Source: Halomonas llamarensis
GTDB taxonomy: Bacteria; Pseudomonadota; Gammaproteobacteria; Pseudomonadales; Halomonadaceae
Direction: 5' to 3'
Length of the DNA: 39,894 nt
Assembly: GCF_023555005.1 (NCBI RefSeq)
Contig: NZ_JAMJPJ010000033.1
Location: 1-39,894, forward strand
Part shown: piece by piece, positions 15,266 to 23,069 of the stretch
Numbering within the stretch: position 1 is the stretch's first letter
Layout: the number at the start of each line of letters is the position of its first letter
Position numbers and translations under genes: made by a program
The notes under the pieces: model-generated
Told to the model about the DNA's origin: nothing
The model's database searches: none
The model's input: the letters and a program-made list of their open reading frames with translations, nothing else

Positions 15266-16453
15266 ATGGCGCACTCCTCCTCCGGGGGTCTGGCCCCCAT
15301 CGCTGACTTGGTCGACGATATTCGCCAAGGCAAAATGGTGATCCTCATGGACGATGAGGATCGAGAAAACGAAGGTGATATCATCATGGCCGCGGAGAAA
15401 GTCCAGGCCGAACATATCAACTTCATGGCACGTCATGCCCGTGGGCTTATTTGCTTGCCCATGACACGCCACCGCTGTGAGCAGCTTAACCTGCCGCTCA
15501 TGGTGAGCGATAACGGCTCGGGGTTTGGGACCAAATTCACGCTGTCGATTGAAGCGACAACCGGTGTCACCACCGGTATCTCGGCTGCTGACCGCGCACG
15601 CACCGTGCAAGCGGCTGTCGCCCTGAATGCCACGGCTGACGACATTGTTCAGCCGGGGCATATCTTCCCGCTGATGGCGGAGCCGGGTGGCGTATTACGC
15701 CGGGCGGGGCACACCGAAGCGGCGTGCGATTTGGCCGCGCTTGCCGACTGTGACCCGAGCGGTGTGATCTGCGAGATCATGAACGATGATGGCAGCATGG
15801 CGCGTCGCCCTGAGCTTGAGGCGTTTGCCCAAGAGCACGGTATTAAGATGGGTACCATTGCCGATTTGATCCACTACCGCATCATTAACGAACAAACCGT
15901 GGATCACGTCGAGGCCTTGCCGCAAAGCACCGCTCATGGCGACATGATGCTCCACGTTTTCCGTGATCGTATTCAAGGCGCGCACCATTTGGCGCTGGTG
16001 AACGGTCAGCCCACCACCGATCAGCCGACGACCGTACGCGTGCACTTAGCGGATACGCTGCACGATGTGATGGGGTTGTTAAAAGACGGTAAGCACCGTT
16101 GGGATGCCCAGCGAGCGCTGGCGGAAATTGCCTGTGCCGAGCCCGGTGTTTTTGTCTTGATCGACGATGCGCGCCCGCATCAAGACTTGAAAGATCAGTT
16201 AGATATTTTCTTAGACCGTGTGCGTCAGCCGCGTACTAGCGACTCCGATGGCGCGGGTAACTATTTGACCATTGGCACGGGCTCGCAGATTCTGCGCCAC
16301 TTGGGTGTAGGTAAAATGCGGCTATTGAGTTCGCCGTGGAAATTCTCCGCGCTTTCGGGGTTTGATTTGGAAGTCGTGGAGCGACTCAGCCCAGCGGATG
16401 CCACCGGTCAGCCCACTTCTCAGCAGCCCTCTTTTTCAGCAGGAACAGATTGA
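15266..16453 (+). CDS. ribB: DHBP synthase with degenerate RibA domain (RibBX)
   Basis: This 395-residue protein makes 3,4-dihydroxy-2-butanone 4-phosphate. The RibB signature [16 protein letters not shown] is near the N-terminus, and the domain runs to about 205. The C-terminal half aligns in position with GTP cyclohydrolase II but lacks the zinc cysteines of the CLTGD...RCDCG motif, so cyclohydrolase activity is not expected. This matches the RibBX variant described in proteobacteria. It starts at ATG 15266 behind TTGGAG, not the upstream 15242. A true ribA and riboflavin synthase (ribE) must be elsewhere; ribE is absent from its usual place after ribD. Confidence 0.9.
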   Translation: MAHSSSGGLAPIADLVDDIRQGKMVILMDDEDRENEGDIIMAAEKVQAEHINFMARHARGLICLPMTRHRCEQLNLPLMVSDNGSGFGTKFTLSIEATTGVTTGISAADRARTVQAAVALNATADDIVQPGHIFPLMAEPGGVLRRAGHTEAACDLAALADCDPSGVICEIMNDDGSMARRPELEAFAQEHGIKMGTIADLIHYRIINEQTVDHVEALPQSTAHGDMMLHVFRDRIQGAHHLALVNGQPTTDQPTTVRVHLADTLHDVMGLLKDGKHRWDAQRALAEIACAEPGVFVLIDDARPHQDLKDQLDIFLDRVRQPRTSDSDGAGNYLTIGTGSQILRHLGVGKMRLLSSPWKFSALSGFDLEVVERLSPADATGQPTSQQPSFSAGTD

Positions 16454-16941
16454 TGGAACCTCTCTCTCAAGTAGAAGGTAACTTTTTCGACGTTAACGGT
16501 CGTTATGTCCTCGTGGTGGGGCGTTTTAACCATCACGTGGTTGATAGCCTGGTTGAGGGCGCCGTAGATAGCCTGGTGCGTCACGGCGTTGATGCCGAGC
16601 AGATTCAACTCGTGCATGTCCCCGGTGCGTGGGAGCTGCCCCTGGCAGTGAAAAAGGTGCTAAAAGTGAGCCGCCCTGACGCAATCATCGCCCTAGGGGC
16701 CGTGATTCGCGGCGGCACACCACACTTTGAATACGTGGCCGGTGGTTGTAATTCGGCGATGAATAACCTCCAGCTTGAGTTTGATACGCCGGTCGCCAAT
16801 GGCGTGCTGACGGTCGAGTCGATTGAGCAAGCCATTGAGCGCGCGGGCACCAAAGCAGGTAACAAAGGTACCGAGGCGGCGATGGCAGCGATGGAAATGG
16901 TGTCACTGTTACGCGCCCTTTCCCCGGAGGCCGGGCAATGA
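16453..16941 (+). CDS. ribH: 6,7-dimethyl-8-ribityllumazine synthase
   Basis: This 162-residue enzyme has the lumazine synthase motifs [25 protein letters not shown] and [17 protein letters not shown], with the catalytic histidine in GGTPHF. It condenses the ribityl pyrimidine with dihydroxybutanone phosphate, the product of the preceding gene. Its ATG shares one base with the ribBX stop (TGATG) and its stop overlaps nusB, indicating translational coupling. Confidence 0.95.
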   Translation: MEPLSQVEGNFFDVNGRYVLVVGRFNHHVVDSLVEGAVDSLVRHGVDAEQIQLVHVPGAWELPLAVKKVLKVSRPDAIIALGAVIRGGTPHFEYVAGGCNSAMNNLQLEFDTPVANGVLTVESIEQAIERAGTKAGNKGTEAAMAAMEMVSLLRALSPEAGQ

Positions 16942-17435
16942 GTCAGTCGCGTAAGTCTTCTTCCGCGCAAGAAAGCCGCCACGCGGCGCGCGAGTTGGCC
17001 GTGCAGGGGCTTTATCAGTGGCAGATGACGCATAAATCCATGACCGCCATTGAAGCGGAATTTCGTAGCCAAAAGCCCGATGATGATCTGGAAGATTACG
17101 AGAACTGGGCCAAGGTGATGGAAATTGCCGATCAAGCGCTTTTCCACGAGCTTCTGCACAATGTGGCGCGCTTCAAGGAGGCGATTGATCGTGATATTGC
17201 GCCGCTGCTTGATCGCCGCTTGGAAGACTTGGACGCCGTGGAGTTGGCGATTTTGCGCCTAGGCGCCTACGAGCTTTCGCGCCGCTTAGAGGTGCCTTAC
17301 CGCGTGGTGATCAATGAAGGCGTGGAGCTGGCCAAATCGTTTGGCGCTACCGATGGGCATAAATACGTGAACGGCATTCTGGATAAGTTAGCGAATCGCT
17401 TGCGCAGTGCCGAGGTCGTCGCGCGTCGCCATTGA
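16938..17435 (+). CDS. nusB: Transcription antitermination factor NusB
   Basis: This 165-residue all-helical protein carries the NusB motifs [16 protein letters not shown] and [22 protein letters not shown], followed by [11 protein letters not shown]. With NusE it binds boxA RNA and supports rRNA transcription. It overlaps ribH by four bases. The order ribH-nusB-thiL-pgpA is the common gammaproteobacterial one. Confidence 0.96.
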   Translation: MSQSRKSSSAQESRHAARELAVQGLYQWQMTHKSMTAIEAEFRSQKPDDDLEDYENWAKVMEIADQALFHELLHNVARFKEAIDRDIAPLLDRRLEDLDAVELAILRLGAYELSRRLEVPYRVVINEGVELAKSFGATDGHKYVNGILDKLANRLRSAEVVARRH

Positions 17436-17475
17436 GGGCGTCCGTGACGGCTACTTATCGCGTTAAGGGGTCTGT

Positions 17476-18486
17476 GTGCTTGCCGAATTCGATCTAATTC
17501 AGCGCTACTTCACCCCCCCTGCTCAAGGTCATGGCGTGGCCTTGGGGGTGGGTGACGATGCGACATTGCTGACCCCCGCAACCGGTCAGCAGCTAGTTGT
17601 CAGCGTTGATACGTCTGTCGTGAACGTTCACTTTCCGCCAGATGCGCCGGCCAAGGCGATAGGCCATCGCGCCTTGGCAGTCGCGCTGTCTGACCTGGCG
17701 GCGATGGGAGCGGATTCGCGGTGGTGCTTAATGGCGCTCACGCTCGATCAGCAACGCTGGCGCGATGATGTCGCTGTTAGTGCCTGGTTGCAGGCGTATG
17801 CGCAAGGGTTTCTCGCTCTGTGCGATCAGCACGAGACGGCGCTGGTCGGTGGTGATGTCACGTCTGGCAGCTTGTCAGTCTGCGTTACCGTTATGGGAGA
17901 AGTGCCGAGCGGTTGCGCACTAATGCGCAGTGGCGCGCAGCCAGGTGATATGCTGGCGGTGACGGGTGCGCTAGGCGGTGGAGGCGGTGGCTTAGCGTTA
18001 TGGCAGCAAGGGGAGCGTGATCTGACGCATCCGCTTTTGACGCGTTATTTACTGCCGGTGCCACGCCTTGCCGCGGGGCGGGCGCTACGAGGTATCGCGT
18101 CGAGTGCATTGGACATTTCCGATGGTTTGCTCGCGGATCTGGCGCATCTCCGTCAGGCTTCTGGCGTGGGGGCGAGACTCGATGCCGATGCTATTCCACT
18201 TGCCGAGGGGCTGGTGGATGCCTTAGGCCCGCAGCAAGCACGGAAGGCAGCGCTTTCAGGTGGCGATGACTATGAGTTGCTGGTCACGATTCCTCATACA
18301 TGCTGGGCGCAAGCGCAGGCAGCCCTCGCGCCGCTGGGCGTTGCACTTACCGCGGTCGGGCGATGTGTGGAAGAACTCGGTGTCAAGGGGGTGCCCTCTG
18401 AGGCCGAAACCGGGTGGCAGCATTTTGTTGGGCAAGCGGTGTCAGACAGTGATCCGCCGGCAAGCCGTAGGGGAGAAGCGCCATGA
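17476..18486 (+). CDS. thiL: Thiamine-monophosphate kinase
   Basis: This 336-residue enzyme of the PurM-like ATP-binding family phosphorylates thiamine monophosphate to the diphosphate. Seen motifs are EFDLIQRYF at the N-terminus, GVGDDATLL, ALSDLAAMGA, GGDVTSG and SGGDDYELL. The start is GTG at 17476 behind AAGGGG, 40 bases after nusB. Its end overlaps pgpA by four bases. Confidence 0.95.
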   Translation: MLAEFDLIQRYFTPPAQGHGVALGVGDDATLLTPATGQQLVVSVDTSVVNVHFPPDAPAKAIGHRALAVALSDLAAMGADSRWCLMALTLDQQRWRDDVAVSAWLQAYAQGFLALCDQHETALVGGDVTSGSLSVCVTVMGEVPSGCALMRSGAQPGDMLAVTGALGGGGGGLALWQQGERDLTHPLLTRYLLPVPRLAAGRALRGIASSALDISDGLLADLAHLRQASGVGARLDADAIPLAEGLVDALGPQQARKAALSGGDDYELLVTIPHTCWAQAQAALAPLGVALTAVGRCVEELGVKGVPSEAETGWQHFVGQAVSDSDPPASRRGEAP

Positions 18487-18956
18487 ATAAATCGCCGCCT
18501 AGCGTTTGGCGACGCCCTACGCACTTTTTTGCTTTTGGGTTGGGCAGCGGCGCGGTGCCTTTTGCACCGGGGACGTTTGGCACGTTGGCCGCCATCCCTT
18601 TCTTCTGGTTGATGGCGGATTTACCGCTAAACTGGTACTTAGGTATTGTTTTTGTCGCCTTTGTGGTGGGCGTTTGGCTGTGCGATAAAACCTCTCACGA
18701 CCTGGGCGTGCACGACCACTCCGGTATCGTGTGGGATGAGTTCGTCGGTTATTGGATCACCATGGCGGCGGTGCCGTTTTCCTGGGAAGCCGCGCTTTGG
18801 GGCTTTGTTGTTTTTCGCGTATTTGATGTGTTTAAACCGTGGCCGATTCGCTGGGCGGACCGCCGCGTTGCGGGCGGTTTTGGCATTATGATTGATGATG
18901 TCATGGCAGGTTTATACGCTTGGAGTATCATGCACCTATGGTTTTGGTTGCACTGA
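18483..18956 (+). CDS. pgpA: Phosphatidylglycerophosphatase A
   Basis: This 157-residue integral membrane phosphatase of phosphatidylglycerol synthesis has the FGSG-like N-terminus GLGSGAVPFAPGTFGTL, the acidic WDEFVGYWI motif, a PWPIRWAD loop and IDDVMAG near the C-terminal helix. Its last six codons form the first unit of an 18-bp tandem repeat that continues past the stop, so the C-terminus may have been reshaped by repeat expansion. Confidence 0.95.
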   Translation: MNKSPPSVWRRPTHFFAFGLGSGAVPFAPGTFGTLAAIPFFWLMADLPLNWYLGIVFVAFVVGVWLCDKTSHDLGVHDHSGIVWDEFVGYWITMAAVPFSWEAALWGFVVFRVFDVFKPWPIRWADRRVAGGFGIMIDDVMAGLYAWSIMHLWFWLH

Positions 18957-19008
18957 CGATTCTGACTGCATTGACGGTTTTGGTTGCACTGACGGTTCTG
19001 GCTGCATG
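18937..19008 (+). repeat. Four-copy 18-bp tandem repeat at the end of pgpA
   Basis: Units start at 18937, 18955, 18973 and 18991. The consensus is GACGGTTTTGGTTGCACT with few substitutions; unit 3 is the reference copy. The first unit is inside pgpA and the stop codon lies at the unit 1/2 junction. The length is a multiple of three, so a second frame stays open through all copies. Confidence 0.85.
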
Positions 19009-19009
19009 A
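18938..19009 (+). CDS. Possible 23-residue hydrophobic repeat peptide
   Basis: An ATG at 18938, out of frame with pgpA, opens 23 codons ending at TGA 19007-19009. The product is built of hexapeptides of the pattern LTxLxA and would be a single hydrophobic helix. GGAG at 18922-18925 is 12 bases upstream, which is rather far. It may be an accident of the 18-bp tandem repeat. Translation is unproven. Confidence 0.25.
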   Translation: MVLVALTILTALTVLVALTVLAA

Positions 19010-19062
19010 CAGCTTTTTCGCTCAGACCGTGTTTTTAGGGGTGTGCGTCAGGGAGTAGCACC

Positions 19063-20310
19063 ATGCGCAAGGAACGACTCATTGTCCCCGCTATTGCGGT
19101 GGTGGTCGTGATCTGGATGGCCGCTCAGTTGCTGTCAAGTGTCTTGTTTGAGCGCAGTATGCACCAAGCGCTTGAAGACTTGAAAGCCCGGGGTGAGTGG
19201 CGTGTGCAGCGCACCGAAAATGATCCGGGTTGGCTTACCTCCCACGGCAAGGTCATTCTTTCTCCGTTGCTTGGCCGCCCGTGGCGGTTGGAGGTTTCCT
19301 ACCGCGCGCGTCATGGTATTTTGAATACCGATATCGAAGGGACGCTCATGCCGCGCTTAGACACGGTATTGCAGCGTGCTGTCGGCGATGTGTCGGTGCC
19401 TTCTGCGCCTCGCTGGCAAGGGCGCTATCAGACGCTAAGCGGACACACGGAATTACGCTTGGCGCTGGCGCCGCTTGTGATCGAACAAGATGGCCGCTAT
19501 CTGGAAGTGCGCGGGGCACGCGTACGCTTAGAGGGCGTGTTTGGCGATTGGCGTCTGCGCGGCTTATTCAATGAGTTAGTGATAAAAGATCGTGATGCCC
19601 GTTTAGTGCTCGGCCCTAGCGTATTAGAGAGCCGCTATACGTATACGCAGGACGCTTACCATTTTAACCAGCATGATCGATTACATATTGAATCGCTGTC
19701 ACTTACCCACCCTGATCTCAATCTCACGGTAACGCCGCTCGAACTCAATAGTGATATGGTACTTGACGAGCAGGAGCTGCGCATTGCGAGCGAGCTCGTT
19801 GTCGGCGACGCCATCTTGACCGATGAGGCGCCTCAAGCGCCGATACTGCGTGGCCGAATAGAGGCTGAGCTTTCGCGCATTGATGCCGATGCAGTGCGCG
19901 AGGTGATTGTCCAGCTGCGCCAGGAAGCCGCGAGAGGAAGCGTCGAGATGCCGGTGGAAGAGGGGCTGTTAGCGCGGCTTGAGCCCAATCTTCTGCAAAC
20001 GCTGAAAGCGTCCCCACGGTTGGATATTCACGCCATCGATATGGAAAGCCCGCTTCTGGGTATCGATATCGACGCCAATGGCGCGCTATTTTTTGATCCT
20101 CGCCGCTTAGAGGCGCTTAGCTTAATCGATGCGACGCATGAACCGATGCCATCACATTGGCGTTCTCGCTTCGAAGGCGATATCACCTGGCAAAATGCGC
20201 CGCCTGTTGCCGCACTGTGGTTAGGATTGCCCCTAAGTACGCGCTCACTTACGTTTGATCTTATTCAGGGAAACTGGCGGGTTAACGGTCGTCCGCTGCC
20301 CAATTTTTAA
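19063..20310 (+). CDS. DUF945 (YdgA-type) protein
   Basis: This 415-residue protein has an N-terminal transmembrane helix (about 6-28) and a large extracytoplasmic beta-rich region. The segment QLLSSVLFERSMHQALEDL and the alternating-strand repeats are in keeping with the YdgA/YihF (DUF945) family. The function in this family is unknown. It lies 106 bases after pgpA behind GGGAGTA and is followed by the lon promoter. The assignment is moderate and rests on architecture. Confidence 0.65.
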   Translation: MRKERLIVPAIAVVVVIWMAAQLLSSVLFERSMHQALEDLKARGEWRVQRTENDPGWLTSHGKVILSPLLGRPWRLEVSYRARHGILNTDIEGTLMPRLDTVLQRAVGDVSVPSAPRWQGRYQTLSGHTELRLALAPLVIEQDGRYLEVRGARVRLEGVFGDWRLRGLFNELVIKDRDARLVLGPSVLESRYTYTQDAYHFNQHDRLHIESLSLTHPDLNLTVTPLELNSDMVLDEQELRIASELVVGDAILTDEAPQAPILRGRIEAELSRIDADAVREVIVQLRQEAARGSVEMPVEEGLLARLEPNLLQTLKASPRLDIHAIDMESPLLGIDIDANGALFFDPRRLEALSLIDATHEPMPSHWRSRFEGDITWQNAPPVAALWLGLPLSTRSLTFDLIQGNWRVNGRPLPNF

Positions 20311-20339
20311 CCGCTTTATGCACGCACTTGGGCCTTTCG

Positions 20340-20369
20340 CCTTGAAGTTTTGTGCAACTGCCCGCATTC
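20340..20369 (+). promoter_or_regulatory. Heat-shock (sigma-32-like) promoter of lon
   Basis: CTTGAA at 20341-20346, preceded by GC (seven of eight matches to CCCTTGAA), is followed after 15 bases by CCGCATTC (20362-20369), close to the sigma-32 -10 consensus CCCCATTT. Transcription would begin near 20376, just before a leader hairpin. Confidence 0.6.
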
Positions 20370-20382
20370 CCTAGGCAATGCT

Positions 20383-20402
20383 TGGCGACACATATGTCGC
20401 CA
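20383..20402 (+). promoter_or_regulatory. Hairpin at the lon leader 5' end
   Basis: TGGCGACA (20383-20390) and TGTCGCCA (20395-20402) form a perfect 8-bp stem with a CATA tetraloop. It ends eight bases before the GAGGGAGG ribosome binding site. It could stabilise the 5' end or modulate translation. Confidence 0.5.
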
Positions 20403-20422
20403 CTGATTCCGAGGGAGGGCGC

Positions 20423-22924
20423 ATGAGCGACCAGGATTTTGACAACGAATTTGATAACGACGCTGACAGCGAAAACGAAGCCCCAACGTGGGTAGCCGAA
20501 GACGAGGCCTCCGCGTACGAGCAAGCGCATGAGCGTAGCGACGACGCCTTTAACGAACAGGAGTACCGCTCTGATGGTGAGCAGGTACACTCTCTTGTGT
20601 CGGCCAGCGAGATGCTGCCAGAGCGTATTTACCTGCTGCCGATTCATAATCGGCCTTTCTTTCCAGCTCAGGTGCAGCCGTTGGTTATCAATCGCGAGCG
20701 CTGGGAAGAAACCATGCGCCGGTTGGGCAACACGCCACATCACACGATTGGGGTGGCGTTTGTTGGCGAGGCCGGTGTGAATTCACTCAGTGCCGATAGT
20801 TTTCCTGAGATCGGCACCGCGGTAAAGGTGCATAAGCTCAAGAGCGAAGACCAGCAGATTCAGTTTATTGCCCAGGGCTTGCAGCGCTTTAAAATTAAGC
20901 GCTGGTTGTCGAAAGAGCCGCCTTACCTGGTAGAAGTCACTTACCCTAAAGAGCCGGTTGACGCGGAGAATGAAGAAACCCGCGCCTATGCCATGGCGAT
21001 TATCAACGGCATCAAAGAGCTGCTGCCGATTAATCCGTTGTATGGCGAAGAGCTCAAGCACTATTTAAACCGCTTTAGCCCCAATCAGCCGGGACCGCTG
21101 ACCGACTTTGCCGCCGCGATTACCTCGGCCAAAGGCCTGGAGCTCCAGGATGCGCTCGCGACCCTCCCGGTGGCTGAGCGCATGCAAAAAGTGTTGCCGC
21201 TGTTGCGCAAAGAGATCGATGTGGCGCAGTTGCAAAGCGAAATCAGCGAGCAGGTTGACGCGCAGATGCAAGAGCGTCAGCGCGAGTTCTTTCTGCGCGA
21301 GCAGCTGAAAGTCATCCAGCGTGAGCTGGGTATTTCCAAGGATGACCGCGAGAACGATGTCGACACCTTCCGTGCGCGCCTGAAAAACGTCACCGTGCCC
21401 GAGCGCGTGCAGACGCGCATTGACGAAGAGTTGAATAAACTCGGCGTACTGGAAACCGGCTCGCCGGAATATGGCACCACGCGTAATTATCTGGACTGGC
21501 TCACCTGCTTGCCTTGGGGTATCACCAGCGACGATAAGTTGGATTTGGCCCATGCACGTAAGGTGCTTGATCGCGACCACGATGGCTTGACCGATGTGAA
21601 AGAACGCATCATCGAGTTTCTCGCCGAGGGTACGTTCAAAGGCGACGTGGGCGGCTCGATTGTGCTGCTGGTCGGCCCGCCAGGGGTGGGTAAAACGTCT
21701 GTCGGTCGCTCGATTGCCGAGGCGCTGGGGCGCAAGTTCTACCGCTTTTCGGTGGGCGGCATGCGCGACGAGGCGGAAATCAAAGGCCATCGCCGCACCT
21801 ATATTGGCGCCATGCCCGGCAAGCTGGTACAGGCGTTGAAAGAAGTCGAAGTCCAAAATCCGGTCATCATGCTCGATGAGGTTGATAAGTTGGGTCAGTC
21901 GTTCCAGGGCGACCCCGCTTCGGCGTTATTGGAAGTGCTTGACCCTGAGCAAAACGTCGATTTCTTGGATCACTACTTGGACGTGCGCATGGACCTTTCG
22001 AAGGTGCTGTTCGTGTGCACGGCGAACACGCTGGATTCGATCCCTGGGCCGCTTCTCGACCGCATGGAGCAGATTCGTCTCGGCGGCTACATCGCCGAGG
22101 AAAAAGTGGCGATTGCCAAGCATCATTTGTGGCCGAAGCTGTTGAAACGCGACAACCTTAGCAAAAAGCGTATCAACCTGACGGATGCGGCACTGAAGCA
22201 AGTGATTGAAGGCTACGCACGTGAAGCCGGTGTGCGCCAGTTAGAAAAACAGCTGCACCGTATTGTGCGTAAAGCTGCCGTGAAAATGCTCGAAAATGAG
22301 CAGGAAACGGTCAAGGTGTCGGTGAATAATTTAGAAGAGTTTTTAGGCAAACCTATCTTCCGCAAAGAGAAAGTGCTCAGGGGCGAAGGCGTGGTGACAG
22401 GCCTTGCCTGGACGACGATGGGGGGCGCTACTTTGCCGATTGAGGCGACCAAGGTGCACGTCCTGGAGCGTGGCTTCAAATTGACCGGCAAGCTTGGTGA
22501 TGTGATGCAAGAGTCGGCTAATATCGCTTACAGCTATACCTTGGGCCACCTGAAAGAGTACGGCGCCGATGCGGATTTCTTTGATTCGGCATTTGTACAT
22601 CTGCACGTGCCCGAAGGGGCGACCCCTAAAGACGGGCCGTCGGCAGGGGTGTCAATGACCACGGCGTTGCTTTCTTTAGCGAAGCACGAGGCGATCAATC
22701 GGCCGTTGGCCATGACCGGTGAGCTAACGCTGACGGGTCAGGTGCTGTCAGTGGGTGGTATTCGCGAGAAAGTGATAGCCGCTCGGCGTAGCGATATTTT
22801 CGAGGTCATTCTGCCTGAAGCCAACCGCCGTGATTACGATGAACTGCCGGACTACCTGACAGACGGCGTAACGGTGCACTTTGCTGACCGCTATCAGGAC
22901 GTGGCCAACGTCGTTTTCGGGTAA
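20423..22924 (+). CDS. lon: ATP-dependent Lon-type protease
   Basis: This 833-residue protease has an acidic, probably disordered N-terminal extension (1-60), then the LON substrate domain (67-260), a coiled-coil region and the AAA module with Walker A GPPGVGKTS (418-426) and MLDEVDKLG. The proteolytic domain carries the dyad S740 (PKDGPSAGVSM) and K783 (GGIREKVIAA). The start is ATG 20423 behind GAGGGAGG; the in-frame 20378 is in the promoter leader. Canonical lon sits in clpP-clpX-lon-hupB, but here the neighbours are unrelated. With the extension, this suggests a second Lon paralogue (AsrA-like), though that is inferred. A sigma-32-like promoter precedes it. Confidence 0.92.
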   Translation: MSDQDFDNEFDNDADSENEAPTWVAEDEASAYEQAHERSDDAFNEQEYRSDGEQVHSLVSASEMLPERIYLLPIHNRPFFPAQVQPLVINRERWEETMRRLGNTPHHTIGVAFVGEAGVNSLSADSFPEIGTAVKVHKLKSEDQQIQFIAQGLQRFKIKRWLSKEPPYLVEVTYPKEPVDAENEETRAYAMAIINGIKELLPINPLYGEELKHYLNRFSPNQPGPLTDFAAAITSAKGLELQDALATLPVAERMQKVLPLLRKEIDVAQLQSEISEQVDAQMQERQREFFLREQLKVIQRELGISKDDRENDVDTFRARLKNVTVPERVQTRIDEELNKLGVLETGSPEYGTTRNYLDWLTCLPWGITSDDKLDLAHARKVLDRDHDGLTDVKERIIEFLAEGTFKGDVGGSIVLLVGPPGVGKTSVGRSIAEALGRKFYRFSVGGMRDEAEIKGHRRTYIGAMPGKLVQALKEVEVQNPVIMLDEVDKLGQSFQGDPASALLEVLDPEQNVDFLDHYLDVRMDLSKVLFVCTANTLDSIPGPLLDRMEQIRLGGYIAEEKVAIAKHHLWPKLLKRDNLSKKRINLTDAALKQVIEGYAREAGVRQLEKQLHRIVRKAAVKMLENEQETVKVSVNNLEEFLGKPIFRKEKVLRGEGVVTGLAWTTMGGATLPIEATKVHVLERGFKLTGKLGDVMQESANIAYSYTLGHLKEYGADADFFDSAFVHLHVPEGATPKDGPSAGVSMTTALLSLAKHEAINRPLAMTGELTLTGQVLSVGGIREKVIAARRSDIFEVILPEANRRDYDELPDYLTDGVTVHFADRYQDVANVVFG

Positions 22925-22929
22925 ACGTC

Positions 22930-22963
22930 ATCAACGCTGCGCGGTTGGCGTGGCGTTGATTTT
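22930..22963 (+). terminator. Terminator after lon
   Basis: ATCAACGC (22930-22937) pairs with GCGTTGAT (22953-22960), followed by TTTC. The T-run is short. Confidence 0.6.
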
Positions 22964-23069
22964 CTCATGCTTAAGTCGTTGTGTATCAACGCTAATCTCT
23001 ATACGTTAAAACTATGCGGTTCATACGTTGAGATGATGTGTATACCAAAGGCAAGGATGAGAGGCAGCC

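Noticed and set aside
15266..16453. Functional bifunctional RibBA
   Set aside because: The GTP cyclohydrolase II zinc and catalytic motifs are absent.
21065..21856. Long antisense open frame of 263 codons inside lon
   Set aside because: It is the mirror of a strongly coding gene with intact Lon motifs and has no recognisable domain; high GC coding DNA often leaves such frames open.
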